DNA from: Sebastes aleutianus
Taxonomy: Eukaryota; Chordata; Actinopteri; Perciformes; Sebastidae
NCBI GenBank assembly: GCA_916700875.1
Contig: CAKAKS010000062.1
Location: forward strand, 9,870,373-9,934,372
Length of the DNA stretch: 64,000 nt
Reading direction: 5' to 3'
Of this stretch, positions 13,161 to 26,190 are shown one piece after another; position 1 is the first letter of the stretch, and each line of letters starts with the position of its first letter. A model generated the notes under the pieces. It did no database searches, was not told where the DNA came from, and worked only from the letters and a program-made list of their open reading frames with translations. Made by a program: the position numbers and the translations under genes.

Positions 13161-13688
13161 AAAGTGTAACACAAAGACCAGCAGCTGAAACATCACTCAA
13201 TAAGCTGCTTTCATTCATTTGGGTCAACAGGGAACTGTTATTGTTCCCAGCTGGATCAATATAAATGGGTGTCGACATTGTTCCATATGCAAACACACAC
13301 ACACACTAAAAGGCACAAAAGCTCATCTATCTGCACACCTGTGTGGTCACACAAAACACACAATCCAGCTCTGTCACCACACATCAACCCTGCGGGCGGC
13401 CTCGCTGCCTGCCTGCCTGCTCACCTCTGATGCCCTGCGATTTAGGCTTCACTCCTGGCCTACTAAATGAAGCAGCATCACTCATGGACCTGCTTTGTTT
13501 TCAGGGTGAGATCCTATTTTAAAACCCCGGCTGCAGGATCAGATGATGTAAGAAGGTTATCATCTCTGTAATTTGGGCTCATCCTGGCCTCCAGTAGAGA
13601 TGCAGAGAAACAGGGAGATGTGTGATTAAATAGAGACTGCCTCTCCTGGATACCATCACTATTGAGAAAAGCTTGTGTGGTTGTTTTA

Positions 13689-14334
13689 AAGCAGCAGTGG
13701 GTAGAATTGGAGCAAATATGATTAAAAAAAACGTATTTTTATTAAACGGTCACTATATCCTGACAGTAGTGCATGAGACAGGTAATCTGAAAAAAATCAT
13801 GTGTCTCTGTGTCTTTCGGTGCTCCTAACGGCATCTGCAAGATTTCACAGACCGGAGAAAAACAACCAATCAGAGCCGAGCTGGAGCCTTGCCGTCTCTG
13901 AGCAGCTGTCAATCACTCAAGAACTCTGAACAAACGATCAAACAATGCAGCGCTGATCAAATAGGAATCAATATTCTGTTACTATAATGCCTATTTCTCT
14001 CCTCAGATGTTTTCAGAATCATCTTGTAGTGTACTGTTTAGCTATAAAATTAGAAAGTTTGTGACCCAGCAGCCATGTTGAGACCATTTAAGGAAATACC
14101 AAGCACCGCCCACCAGCCGGAGCACAGCCAATAGGATCGCTCTCTCTCTGAAATGACCTGTGATTGGCCAAAATCTCCCGTCACAGTCTAGATGTTCTAA
14201 AGCCTGAAAACAGAGCCATGAGGAGGTGCAGAAGTCTAGTTTTCTCTCAGAAAACCTGAATTACAATATGCTGAAAGGTTGTTATGCAATTTTTGCCCAA
14301 TGATGCCAAAAAAGTTCTGCCTACTGAAGCTTTA
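13689..14334. mobile_element. Terminal-inverted-repeat miniature element flanked by TTAA
   Basis: The left end TTAAAGCAGCAGTGGGTAGA pairs imperfectly with the right end TCTGCCTACTGAAGCTTTAA, both abutting TTAA. A truncated, inverted copy of the left half is at about 59455-59812. It lies in the 5' intron of slc29a4. Confidence 0.6.
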
Positions 14335-14955
14335 AATCTGATGCCAATTCACTTCACATACACACAGAGCCATGTTGCAGTTTCAGTTTCCAGACTTGAG
14401 GCGGCGCCCTCAGCCCTCCTCCTTTAAATTAAAAGGCTCCAGCCTGCGACCATAATTGAATTGCAGTCTAATATCACGCTGCAGTTTCTATTGTTTACTT
14501 ATATAATGATAAAAATGAACATCAACAGTGATGAAAAATCACCTGATCTTACACTTAAAGCACACAATATATACCCGAGGAAATACATCTTTGTGTTAAA
14601 TGCGTTTAACTCCAAATCAATTAAGCTGCACGTGTTCTGCTTGTTATAGCTACTATACAGGCGCGTGAGCAAAATTACAATTATAATTGATTAAATGCAA
14701 CAAAAAAAAAAAAAAGCACGACGTCTGTGAGGACACAGAGATACTCTCTCAGTTATTCTTCTTTTTCTAAATCATCATTAAAAACGGTCCCAATCAAGTC
14801 CAACAAAGGTTTAAATGTGGCTTTTTCCATCCATCCTTGTGTTTTTGTCTGCGGTGGCTTCTCTTCCTCAGAATGAAAAACAAAAACACACCAACAACAG
14901 GTTATTAATGGCCCCTTTACCTCTGGTGTCTCCTCTCTCCCCCTCCGGCGCTTAC

Positions 14956-15120
14956 AGCAGCAGGAGCGGAGTCCTTCCTGCGGGATCCTCGAGGTGGTCT
15001 CAGCCGGACCTGGACCTGGTCCCTCCTCAGCCCGTCTCCATCAGACACAAGGGAAGCCCCCGGTGCTGTCCTGCCTACATGCGCTCCTAACGCACCATCC
15101 AGCAGCAGCAGAGGAGAGGA
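14956..15120 (-). promoter_or_regulatory. slc29a4: Probable non-coding first exon and promoter region of slc29a4
   Basis: This GC-richer block lies upstream of the slc29a4 start codon. On the minus strand it ends in a good splice donor (CTGCTGCT|GTAAGC, donor GT at 14955-14954). The matching acceptor would be GCAG just before the ATG at 11945, so a short untranslated exon spliced over a 3-kb intron explains it. No TATA box was seen. The upper boundary is a guess. The plus-strand ORF at 14815-15090 is read as antisense shadow. Confidence 0.45.
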
Positions 15121-15453
15121 AGCGTAGATGGATGGATGAGAGGAGGGGGGAGGAGAGAGAGAGAGGAAGAGGAGGAGGAGGGGGTTGTTGCCTCTGGCTC
15201 TTCATCTTTTGCAATCAGTCTTTTCAAACGCACTGTTAAGAGTGGAGGAGGAAACCATCAAAAATGCATGTTTAATAACTTTTTTTTCCCTTCAGAAAAA
15301 AACACTTTGCATACCGTTTCAGGCGTGCTTTAAATTATTAAGTGTTTCTGTACACATCATAAAATGTAGCATGCTATTAAACTGGGATTAAAAAAAAAAA
15401 ATGTCAAGGGAGGAAAAAGACTAAATGCTGGAATGACTTTTTAATAATAACAT

Positions 15454-15973
15454 AGGCTGGGCGATAATTCAATATGATAACTTACTGTCTTTCAATCATA
15501 TCGTGATGAAATCATATATCGAGATATGATCCACAATTACAATAACAAGTACTAACTTAAGGACAGTGCAATATGTTAAATAGGGACAGTGCAATATGTT
15601 AAATAGGGACAGTGCAATATGTTAAATAGGGACAGTGCAATATGTTAAATTGGGACAGTGCAATATGTTAAATAGGGACAGTGCAATATGTTAAATTGGG
15701 ACAGTGCAAAATTTTAAATAAGGACAGTGCAATATGTTAAATAGGGACAGTACAATAGGTTAAATTGGGACAGTGCAATATGTTGCATCTGTGTAATATT
15801 GGGTTATTTGTCACTTGAAACTGTTTTGAGTTCTTTATTAAATGTACACAAAAATAGGCTTCATTATTATTTCCTATAGACTATTATCAGAAAACATGCT
15901 ATATCGTGATACGTATCGTTATCGAGGTATGACATTACCTAGATCGAGATTTTGGCCATATTGCCCACCCCTA
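15454..15973. mobile_element. hAT-like miniature element carrying an internal tandem array
   Basis: It begins TAGGCTGGGCGATAATTC and ends CATATTGCCCACCCCTAA, imperfect inverted termini. Inside are ATATCGTGAT and GTATCGTTATCG motifs common to a fish miniature family. A second left end is at about 57112-57230. Classification is tentative. Confidence 0.6.
15560..15787. repeat. Tandem array, 23-bp period, about 10 units
   Basis: The unit is built on GGGACAGTGCAATATGTTAA plus ATA. Most units are identical or differ at one to three positions. There are no spacers. The array lies wholly inside the hAT-like element, so it arose after or during that element's spread. Confidence 0.95.
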
Positions 15974-17357
15974 ATATAGACTATTATAACTTGTGATCAG
16001 CAACTACAGTATAATTCACCATATATACCACATAAACAGATACAAACCCTCTCAGTATATTTAAAAGGCATATTCACATATTCACAGCAATAAGCCAATT
16101 ATGAACATTATAGTGATGATAGAAGATATAAAAAATAACAAATTAAATTGGATAAGATCGCTTTAAATTTGCTGAATTTTCAGTTGAGCACATAAATCCC
16201 AGGAGATCCTGCAGGAACATTATAAAGTTGTGATTTTTTCATTCAAGATTTTCTCTTTGTCTTTTTTTCCAATTTGATCTGGCTTTATTGGCATGTGAAA
16301 TATGTGTGTTGTCAAAGCATATAGATAAGAAAAACAGTGGCTATGAAAGAATAAAAAGAACAATAGAGGGAAAGTCACATTCACACAGCCACACACAGAC
16401 AATACTGGCACTGGACGCCTCTGTGTGATTGACAGTTTTATCAGTTCAGTTCAATATGCTAATGCTTTATCATTGGCAGGGGCTCCGTCATATTGCACAC
16501 CCCCACTGTTGCCATAGCGGAGCAGAGCCAGATGGGAATTAGCTAAATGGTATAGCTGTCTTTTCAGGTGTGCAATACAACAGACCCAGGATCTGCTGCT
16601 GCAGCTGCATTGCAGGATGTGAGGTTGTGAGTTTGAATGCAATTTGTTTAGAGTCTCTGTCTTTGCATGCTGTCAGATGAAAGATACTGTTTTGACTAAT
16701 GCAAAAATTCAGTTCACCTAACTTCTGGCTCAACATCACAGAGCGCATCCAACATCAACTGTATCAAATGATGTAGTGCATCATGTAAAAGGTTTATCCC
16801 ACCTGAATACTGAATCTGTTCTGTGGTGAATTATGGCATTTAGAAAAAATGTCATGCTGATCATTTGAAGATTATGTACAGAGAGAATTCCCTTTGATAT
16901 GCTGGATTTCTATTTTTGATTTCATCAACATTCTCCTGGCACATGTTGTATGCCTACAAGGGAAAATTAATCCAGTGATGTCTATCATCATGGGAGAAGA
17001 CACAAATGAAACAGAAACTGTATCGGCCCAAAACACATGTAGATATATTAACAACATGTAAAAAAAAAAAAGTATATATTATACAGAATGTACCTTACTA
17101 TGCAACAGGGGTTTGCTGCACAAAACACAAAAGAAACGTATTTCAAAAAGTACAATAAAACAAAAGACAAAGCTGTATTCCAACAAGTAACCTCATTCTG
17201 TTCAAAGCCATCACAGCTTTGGAAAGACAGTATAGACACAAGATTGTTCTTGATCTCGATGTTCCTGAGACCTCGATACGTCGCTGTTTTTTGTCTCTAG
17301 GTTTGACAGCAGATTTAGAACAAAAAGAATTACAGCAGTACATTTACATTATTAACT

Positions 17358-17398
17358 TGTGCTTTACTGTAGAAGCCGTAGGCCTACAGTAAAGCACA
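17358..17398. repeat. Perfect 15-bp inverted repeat, 11-nt loop
   Basis: Arms TGTGCTTTACTGTAG (17358-17372) and CTACAGTAAAGCACA (17384-17398) are exact complements. The stem is too short for a typical microRNA precursor. Confidence 0.9.
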
Positions 17399-17784
17399 TA
17401 TTTCACCTGTTGTGGCTCAACAAGTTGCCTGTTTTTAGCCTTGCTAGCTGCACGGCTCTTTGGTCCAGACTGAAATATTACAACAACCCTTGGATGGATT
17501 CATGTCCTCCTCAGAATAAATTGTAAATACTTTGGTGATGCCCTGACTTTTCATCTGGTGCCATCATCGGGTAAAAGTTTAAAAAATACTTTGGTTAATG
17601 ACTAAATAACTACCTGCATGCTAACATGCTGAACTAAGATGGTGAACACAATAAATATACCTGCTAGACATCAGCACATGCTGACTTTAGCACTTAACTC
17701 AAAGTAACATAAACATTTAGTCTTAATATACATTTGAAATAGTTTAAATTTTGATTTAAAGGCAAGTTGGGCTGGCTGGTGGTT

Positions 17785-17793
17785 GAGAGAGAG

Positions 17794-17832
<39 letters not shown>
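17785..17832. repeat. (GA)n microsatellite
   Basis: Nearly pure GA run with one GC interruption. Confidence 0.95.
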
Positions 17833-17835
<3 letters not shown>

Positions 17836-19002
17836 TAAAACATTTACCCACTGCATTTTCTGTAAAAACAAAACAAACAAAAAAATCATATGTGGATGAT
17901 TTAAAGCTGCCATGTGGAAAATGTTCACATACATTGTTACTCACGAAAACACATCTTGTGTATCCTTGAGCTCTAACAAATGGGTCGAATGCATTTCCGT
18001 CCTCACAAAACATCTGCAAAGTTGATTTTTAAAAATATTTTAAATCCAGCATTGTTTCCTTCCATGTTTACGTGCTTGCAGTCTTCTTCTTCTGTTTGCA
18101 TTGCAGTATATCTTGGTGTGTTACCGGCACCTGTAGATCAGAGGAATTGTGTGAAACCATTGGCAGGACTGACACCATAAACAAAGGGGGGAGAAACAGA
18201 AGCTCATAGAAAAACAGCTCCATAGCAGTGATACTAGAGGTGGAAAAACTCCACAGGGAACCTTTAAATAGAGTGCTGCTGTGCTAACTGCTCACTGAAC
18301 ATGGAATTGAAATATTAAATCAGTTAACCTTTGGTCAAAATCAGGCCTAAATACTCACGATAAGTAAATATTAACACAGAAATGATAGTTAATTTCCCAA
18401 TTCTTTTCAGTTCCACATTGCCATCCAAGGAAATAAAAACACAATTCACAGTAACAGTGACAAAAAGATACAAAACTGCAGCAATGAAAGCCAAAGAAAT
18501 ACTGGGAAATGCCAACTGCATTTGAAACAGCGCTGTGTCCGGACAATGAAACAACACTAATCTGTGATTCATCAAGCAAACTGTTCTTTATGAGACACAC
18601 AAACATATCGTGTGGCACAGCGAGCGTTTTGATGCCGGTCCAGAAACACGTTCTTGAGATGAATTTAATCTGCTTAAAATCCTCTGGATCACGAGGGCGT
18701 TGTTTTCTGGTTGTCTGCCTGCTTATCTCTTTAGCTGGCTGTTTGTTTACCTGTCTGACTCTCACTTTACCTGTCTGCCTTTGTTATAATGAAGTTGCCA
18801 GATTTCTGTCTGCCTGTCTAGCTCTCCATTTGGCTGAGTGCCTGCCTCTCTCTCTCTTTGTGTGTCTGTGGCTTTTTTCTTCCTCCCTGCTCAGCTTGTG
18901 GGAAGCCTTGCAGCTCTGGATTTATGCTAATAGTAATTGTTCGTCATGTTGTTTTGGCCCACAGCAATCTGTCCAGAAAGAATGAGTTACTGCCGAGTTT
19001 TT

Positions 19003-19047
<45 letters not shown>

Positions 19048-19193
19048 TATAAATATTTTTCTCCGCAGCTCTCTGTTATGAATGTGTGAAAAGGTCAGAC
19101 CATGTTACGCCTCCTTCACTTAAATGGAATTATTTTTCTGTACAACCAACAGCCTGCGGGTCTGTACTGACTGAAGTGTCGATAAGTCTGTGA

Positions 19194-19235
<42 letters not shown>

Positions 19236-19344
19236 AAGCACTTCATTTTAACCTTTTTATGTGTGTTTGCTGTGTGTATGCATTCATTTTATACGGATTT
19301 ATTACATGTATATCCACTATTTACTCTCTAACACTAGCTCACAG

Positions 19345-19392
<48 letters not shown>
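19003..19392. repeat. Three (GT)n microsatellites in 400 bp
   Basis: GT runs at 19003-19045, 19195-19224 (followed by a GA run) and 19346-19392. They sit just left of the purine-rich tract. Confidence 0.95.
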
Positions 19393-19395
<3 letters not shown>

Positions 19396-19561
19396 TGTGT
19401 CTATCCCTCCATCCGCTCATCCATCCCCTCCTTCCAGCCTGGTAAAGATGCTGAGCCTCGACAGTGTCTATATTTAGCTGCTAGTTCAATCAATGACGGC
19501 AGAGCCACAGCACCATGACTCTGCATACTGATAGTACTACCGCCTGTCGCCACCTCCGCTC

Positions 19562-20345
19562 ACCTCTGGAGAAAAGAGATAAAGAAAGACAGAGAGAGGC
19601 GGGGAAATAGGCAAATTAGAGAAATGACGACAAGAAAATGAGAGCAAAGCCACCAAAAAAACGACAAAAAAATGAAAGAGAGAGAGAGACAGATGGGGCC
19701 TTAATCCTATCACACGGTTAGAGGAGGAAGACAGGAGAGAGGGAGAGAAATAGGCACCGGGAGGAGGAAGAAAAGAAGGAGGTAATGATGTGCGAGGCAG
19801 GCGGGTGAAGAAGAAGAGGGATGAAATGAAAGAGACAGGTGTAAATGCAGAGACGGGGGGATCGAGGGATGAGCCCAGATGGAGAAAGGGAAGAGGGGGA
19901 AGAAGAAGAAAGAAGAGGTGGAGATGAAGATACAGGGACAGAAAGGATGAAGACAGAGATAGAAAGTTAAGAAAGAGAGAGTAAAAAAGCTGCAGTTTCT
20001 GAGGAAAGAGGAGCACAGAGAAATAAGTTGTTCATAGAGATGGAGAGAGCGAGGGAAGAGAGGGAGAAAGGGATTCCAGGGGAGGAGAAAGAAAAAAGGG
20101 AGTTCACACAAGAGCAAGCAGAGAAAGCTGTAACAGACTGCAGGGTTTTTCTAGCGAGAGAGCAGAGTGTACTCTGAGGGTGTGCGATGTAGCTGAGTGG
20201 AATTGGAGGGAAATGAAAGCAAAGAGGTGTATAGAGGAGGTGGGAACAGGTACATCGGGGGGGAAAGAGTCAGAGAGAGTCTATCTATACTATTGAGACT
20301 CTACTGAGATGTGACAAAGAGAGAGAGGAGAGAGAAAATAGATAT
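19562..20345. repeat. Long purine-rich (AG-biased) tract
   Basis: About 780 bp of the plus strand is overwhelmingly A and G (GAGAGA, GGAAGAAG, AAAGAGAGA blocks). The pyrimidine complement produces apparent Leu/Ser/Phe-rich minus-strand ORFs, which are not credible proteins. Such strand asymmetry can form triplex DNA. Confidence 0.8.
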
Positions 20346-20929
20346 ATTTCATCTGACATGCAGTGAAGCACTGTGGACTGAAGAGAGAGGTCAGGATTGA
20401 GTCACTGCTTGCCAGTGTTACACACAATTCTGTGACCCATCAGAATCTGTGACCTGATTAGGAATCTAGCCATACTATTGAGTGCTACAGGAATGAGTCC
20501 TAAAACCTGGAAATGAGTTAGCATTTTAAGCACTTTCGGTTCCCTCGTCTCAAAGTCAATGTTTTTTTTAATGGGTTTTTAGTTAGATGCCTGAAATAAG
20601 GTATGTGGTTAACGCAAGCTTAAGAGGTTTTAACGTTTTATTCTACGACATAAAATACATCAATAAAGCCTTCACAGCCTCGTTGTGTATACTCTCACTG
20701 ATGTGACCGTGCTGTGATTCATTTATAGCCTAACGTTGGGTATTTACTTCTTGCGATTGCATTAACGCCTCAAAAATCATAAAAGTGGTGTTCATTTGTG
20801 GAGATTATCTTGCTGAGTATCATAAACGTTTGTTTGCCACAGAGCTTATTTTCTGCAATAATCCAAAACCCAATAGAAAAATACCATTGGCTTTTTGTCG
20901 AGGTAACCAGGGCGATGCTAACTTCCTGG

Positions 20930-21280
20930 TTGGCCTACAAAAAGACGTCATCCCTGGAGCTCTCTATTCCATAGTGCATAAGGAATATTTTAAAATTTTG
21001 GGAAATTCGCTTATTTGCTTTCTTGCAGAGAGTGAGATAAGAAGATAAATACCACACTCATGTCCCTCTGTTAAATATAATGCTACAGCCAGTTAGCTTA
21101 GCTTAGCTAAAGACTGAAAACAGGGGGGGAAAAGCAAGGCTGGTTCTGTCCAAAGGTAACAAAATCCACCTACCAGAACATCAAAAGCTCACTAATTAAT
21201 ATATTATATATTGGTTGTTTAAAGATTAAAGACACTATATACAGTATAATATGTTAATTAGTGAGCTTTAATGATGTGTT
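20930..21280. repeat. Dispersed repeat, partner of 35520-35740
   Basis: Shared segments include TTATTTGCTTTCTTGCAGAG, a GATAAGAAGAT/GATGAGAAGAT block, GTCCAAAGGTAAC and CCTACCAGAAC/CCTACTAGAAC, followed by an AATTAATA-type end. Confidence 0.7.
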
Positions 21281-21282
21281 CA

Positions 21283-21328
<46 letters not shown>
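21283..21328. repeat. (CA)n microsatellite
   Basis: Pure dinucleotide run. Confidence 0.95.
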
Positions 21329-21329
<1 letters not shown>

Positions 21330-21835
21330 TTGTGTTCTTTCTATTTCTGCAGGCTGCACAGATACACACAGGCACATAATCTCTCACTGCTCTGCATGCA
21401 CAAATTATCTCAGTATCTTTTTCTCTCCCAGGACGTGCATAAAAATGCAAACACACTCAAACAGAGTTTACGCACACACTCTTGCACACACCCGCTCCCG
21501 CTCTAAGTAGCCGTGTAAACTGGAAAGCGCCTCGAGCACTTGGAAAGCCCTTGCTGTAAATCCACACTATTGTTGTGTTTGGCTGTGATCTGTTCTGGGC
21601 TGGAATCACATGACGACACAGGAGTAGCACAACGCCTCGCTCTGTCTTTTTCTCTGTCTATGTGACACACAAACACACACACATACATACATACATACAG
21701 GTACATTCAAACAACACATACAGGTCATGTTTTCTTATAAGGGGCATCTATTGGCTACAACACTCAATCCGTCATACCTATTTATCCCACAAAGCTAAAC
21801 TCATTCTAAATCCAAATCTTTAACTAATCCTGAAC

Positions 21836-23012
21836 TTAAAGGTGCTTAATACAAAATTCAGAGTATATCAATTGCCTCCACACGTCTCTCAACATGGCGA
21901 AAGCTGAGCCGGGGTCGTGTCTAGAAGATAACCCATGATTTGGGAAACTCTCGCGAGATGGTTAAGGTTACACATAGACCTTGAATGGTTAAGGTTAGGA
22001 CAGGTCGTCGAGCAGCGAGTCTCGCAAGAGTTTTTGCACGTTTTTGCAAGTTTTCACAATTTGCGGGTTACCTTCTAGACAGGACCCTGAGCCGGCAGCT
22101 AGCAGCTAACAGCGCTGATGGTACATGTCCACATCATCTGTCCTTTCCCCGCTTCCCATTCATTGTCTATGTAAGCAGCTGTGCAATGCATTCTGGTAAC
22201 GTGGCAGCTCGATTCGAGAGATGGGGCGTCACGTTGGCCGCTCCTCATTTGCATAAAGTTGAGGTCTAGGCTACTTTATGCAAATCAGGGGCGTCCGGCG
22301 CGGCTCGCCTCTTCTGGAAACTCCCGAGAAACATTTAAACAAAGCGCTGTCGATCTAAAATTAAGACAGATTTATCAACTGCATGGCTTATTTCTTGCAT
22401 AAAATGTTTTCAGAAACACATTTCGGTGAACTACTTTCGTGATATAAGAGAAGAAAGTTTCCAAATGATCCACAATGTTGGTTCCGGTTTGAAAGCTAGG
22501 AGCAGCAGCCCACAAGGAAAAGCTTTCATCCAATAAGGTGCTTAATGCTTTGTGTCTAGTGGCAGCCCATCAAGCGTCCAATGCTGGGAAGCGAGGCGAT
22601 CCCTCGCGATAAAAAACGCCCCTGTGGACATGTATCATAACAGTGAAAACAATGGCAATACTTAACAGTGGTAACCTGGGGGAAACCGGAGGGTGGGTGC
22701 TACGCTTCTGCAACAACGCTGTTGGTCAGGCCGGCTTTATCCACTTTAACTGCTGTATGAGAGCAGTGCAGAGCGGCGGCCATGATCTAGCCAGTGGGGC
22801 AAGCTCACATGCACTAACATGCACTAAAAGGCATGTGCGGCTGGCTCGGCGATGTCAACAAACCACAGAGAAGCTCTGATTACAACACACACAGAGGGAA
22901 AGTGACTTCATTCTCTGCTCAGGTAGACATTACTCCTCTATATCTTTACATAGCAAATAATTGTTTGCTGCTACATTAATGCTCTGAATATCGTAGATAG
23001 AACCTTTAAACG
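21836..23012. mobile_element. TTAA-flanked repeat element, long copy
   Basis: It starts TTAAAGGTGCTTAATACA and ends GTAGATAGAACCTTTAAA, with short TTAA-abutting inverted ends. The right 350 bp (22640-22995) closely match 25815-26180, including a shared TTACAACACACACAGAGG and TCCTCTATATCTTTACATAG. It is moderately GC-rich in the middle, unlike its flanks. No transposase was found. Confidence 0.55.
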
Positions 23013-24017
23013 TTTCTTACGTACGAAGATTGGTACCAATCTTCTCATCTAACTCTTATCTAGATAGATAGATAGAGAAAGCGGCAGATGAAGGACAGAA
23101 ATCTTCTTTCTTGGCTGAGATTATGCTATTCATAGTTCAGTTCTGTTTTGCTGTTTCTCTTTCAAATCTGATCCGTGTTCTCTGGAGAGGTCGGTCTCTC
23201 TGCGTGTGTGTCAGTGTGTGTTTTTGTTTGTGTGCACGTGTGTGCTTTCTCTCTCAGTCAGTTCAATCTTTTTGTTAAACATGCTTTACACTCACACACT
23301 TGCCATCTTTAACAAATCCCTGCTCTGAAACTCAACGCCATGTAACCAAAGCTCAGAGACTCTCGGAGAGCTAGAGTTCAATTGCTCCTCTCTCTCGCTC
23401 TGCGTCTCTCATTATCATCGTCTCCATCTTACAGCCGTTGTTTATTAAGGGTTGCCATGTTACAACCAGCCCCTTTACCATTTCAATTACACAGCCCTGC
23501 TTGTGTGTGTGTCTACGTGCATTTGTGTCCTCTGTGTGTGTTTCAGCGTGTGTGTGCTGTAATTGTATTTTTCTCGGTCCTCAGCTGCAGTATTTCACAG
23601 TAAAGCAACAGGACCAATTTGTGTCTAATCAGCTGCAGAGGCTTAAGGCCAGGTCAACTTCACCTTCCCCTGCCAAGCAGACAACACTGTCACCCAGTTC
23701 ATTTTAGGAAACAAGTAAAACTGCTTGACTACGGAAAACACTACAGAGATTTATAGGAATTAAACTTAAAGATTCCACAGCCATGCTAGAGGCTCTGTGA
23801 GGCTGTACTGCACAGCAGTGCTTTGAGCTGAATGCTAGCATGACAACATGCTCACAATGACAATGCTAACATGCTGATGATTAGCAGGTATAATGTTCAC
23901 CATGTTCAACATCTTAGTTTAGCATGTTAGCGCGCTAACATTTGCTAATTAGCACTAAACACAAAGTACAACTGAGGCTGATGGAACTGTCATTAGTTTT
24001 TTGACCAAGTATTTGGT

Positions 24018-24560
24018 CATAAACATAGACTGTATATAAATAGTGGATGTAGTTATCGTGACGTCACCCATTGGTTTGTGGACTGCCATTTTGAAGCCTC
24101 GAGTTCGGCATTTTGGCCGTCGCCATCTTGGTTCTTTGCAACCAGAAGTGACACGAGAGGGTGGAGCTAAGTACCAAAATGTTAATATTAACGTTCATGA
24201 ACTGAAAACAAACTGTGAAAGGGTTAAAGTTGTTAGACAAAAACATGGACAACTCGCCGACCAGACATAGTCGTGGTAGCGACCAGCCAATCACAAGGCG
24301 GCAACGCCCTAAAGCATCCCCTGCTTTATGGTCTATATGACTCTAAATGGGACCAAAATATACTAACTGAACATCATGTTGTATTAATGAAGACTAGAAA
24401 CTAGCAATTGAGACAATAAACTCATGTTTACAATATTTACTGAGTTAATAAATCAAGGATCATTTTCTCATCGACTTCTATACAATCAGACTTCTTTTTG
24501 CAACCAGAGGAGTCGCCCCCTGCTGGCTATTAGAAAGAATGCAAGTTTAAGGCACTTCAG
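24018..24560. repeat. Dispersed repeat with GTGACGTCACCCATTGG core
   Basis: The left part (ACATAGACTGTATATAAAT, then GTGACGTCACCCATTGGTTT) and right part (CTTCTTTTTGCAACCAGAGG, GTCGCCCCCTGCTGGC) together resemble a repeat common in percomorph fish. Only one copy was recognised here, so this rests on general knowledge. Confidence 0.45.
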
Positions 24561-25814
24561 CATTGGTTTCACTTCTCAGACACCGAGGTTGTCCACTGTC
24601 ATAAACCGAAGCACGGGACAAACTGAAATTTTGACCTGATGATGGCGCTAGAGGAGAGTTAAGGGATCACCAAAGAAATTTCAATTGATCCTTAGGTGGA
24701 CATGAATGTCTGCACCAAATTACATGGCATGCTGTCAAAGCATTTCACTCAAAACCACAAATGTCAACCTAAGGTTGGCACGAGAGGAAAAGTCAGGGAT
24801 CACCAAAGTCATTAGGACTCATCGCCTGGGGACCACGGCAATCCATCCAATAGTTGAAAGACAGATGTGGCTACTGTGGCTAAAAAAGTATGAAAACTGA
24901 TAAAAACAGAGGATGGAAATAGGTTCCAATTCAATCAAGGTGTGAGCTTTTAAAAGGTTATTTAAAAATAGGATTTTGGAAATATTTTCCATCTGGAAAA
25001 AAACAACCAATCTACACACTCTCCTAATTTGTGAGATTTACAGTAAAGCTTGCTGGCTTTATATAAAAAATCTGCTCCACCCAGCTCTTTATCTATTGGC
25101 TTATAGAGTTCCCTTTTATAGAGACATATAACTGCTTCATTGCAATAACAAGGAAGATTTATATTAGGTTCAGGAAATAACAGGGCAAAGTGGAGGAGAA
25201 ATGGAGGACAACGTTGGACCAAAGATGCTGCAGGCCTCTTCTGCTCAGGGAGAGAATGAGTGGGTCAGATCGACTGAGACTTTCCATTGTGGCAACGAGT
25301 AGAAAGCAGGTTTTCCGAGACAAACACAGCTTCACAAGTTATCAAACAAACTGGTATAATCTATGGTGTTGATGCTTACTGAGATCTAATACAATTAAAA
25401 TAGTTTTAACAAAAATAAAGTCACTTTGAAAACAAGGGGTATCTGCTTTTCTTTTAACCCTAGGCAAAAAGGGCACTGTACATGATAACACGTTTCTTAA
25501 TGCATGTGTGCATGTGTGCATGTTTCGTTCTATGTTCTTTCGTCATTCAATCAAGTATAAGTGATGAAGTCTGTTCGTTGAAGTCAGCATTTAGCAAATA
25601 AAAAGACTGCCATTTTTCTCAGGAGTTGGTTGAGACCAAAAGCTGAGCTAAAAACATATTGGACTTACATTTGCCAGGTGGTTAGAAACACAATGTAAAT
25701 GTGTTTGCTAACACATTTGTCCTATCAACTTAAAATGGTTATTATATGTTAGTGTTGCATTCACAGCTTGGTGGACGGAGCTAAGCTAGCTGTTTCCCCA
25801 CAAACCAACGCCGG

Positions 25815-26190
25815 TGAAAACATAATAATGCTGATAGAGCTAACAGTGTTAACCTGGAGGGGGAACTGGAGAGTAGGTGCTATGCTTCTGCAATGCCGGC
25901 GTTGTTTGGGACGGCGTTATCAGCTGTAACCACCGTATGAGTGCAGTGCAGCGCGGCGGCCGTGAACTAGTCAGAGGGGCAAGCTCACATGCACGAACAT
26001 GCAATAAAAGGCACCCGCGGCCAGCACGGCTATGTCAACAAAGCAAGGAGAAACTCAAATTACAACACACACAGAGGGAGAGTGACTTCATTCTCTGCTC
26101 AGGTAGACATTACTCCTCTATATCTTTACATAGCAAATAGTTGTTTGCTGCTATATTAATGCTCTGGATAACGTATAGAGCACCTTCAAT
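25815..26190. mobile_element. Second copy of the 21.8-23.0 kb element, right end only
   Basis: It aligns with 22640-22995 over about 350 bp in the same orientation and ends GAGCACCTTCAATC, whose AGGTGC complement equals the left terminus of the longer copy. Confidence 0.75.

Noticed and set aside
14815..15090. Plus-strand 91-residue ORF with a hydrophobic signal-like start (MWLFPSILVFLSAVASLP).
   Set aside because: It overlaps the presumed slc29a4 non-coding exon on the opposite strand, matches no known family, and has no splice or promoter support.
15560..15787. CRISPR-like regular repeats (also 63269-63842).
   Set aside because: The units are contiguous without unique spacers, and the genome is animal.
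19537..20117. Long Leu/Ser/Phe-rich minus-strand ORFs that look membrane-like.
   Set aside because: They are the complement of a purine-biased tract, where stop codons are rare on the pyrimidine strand.
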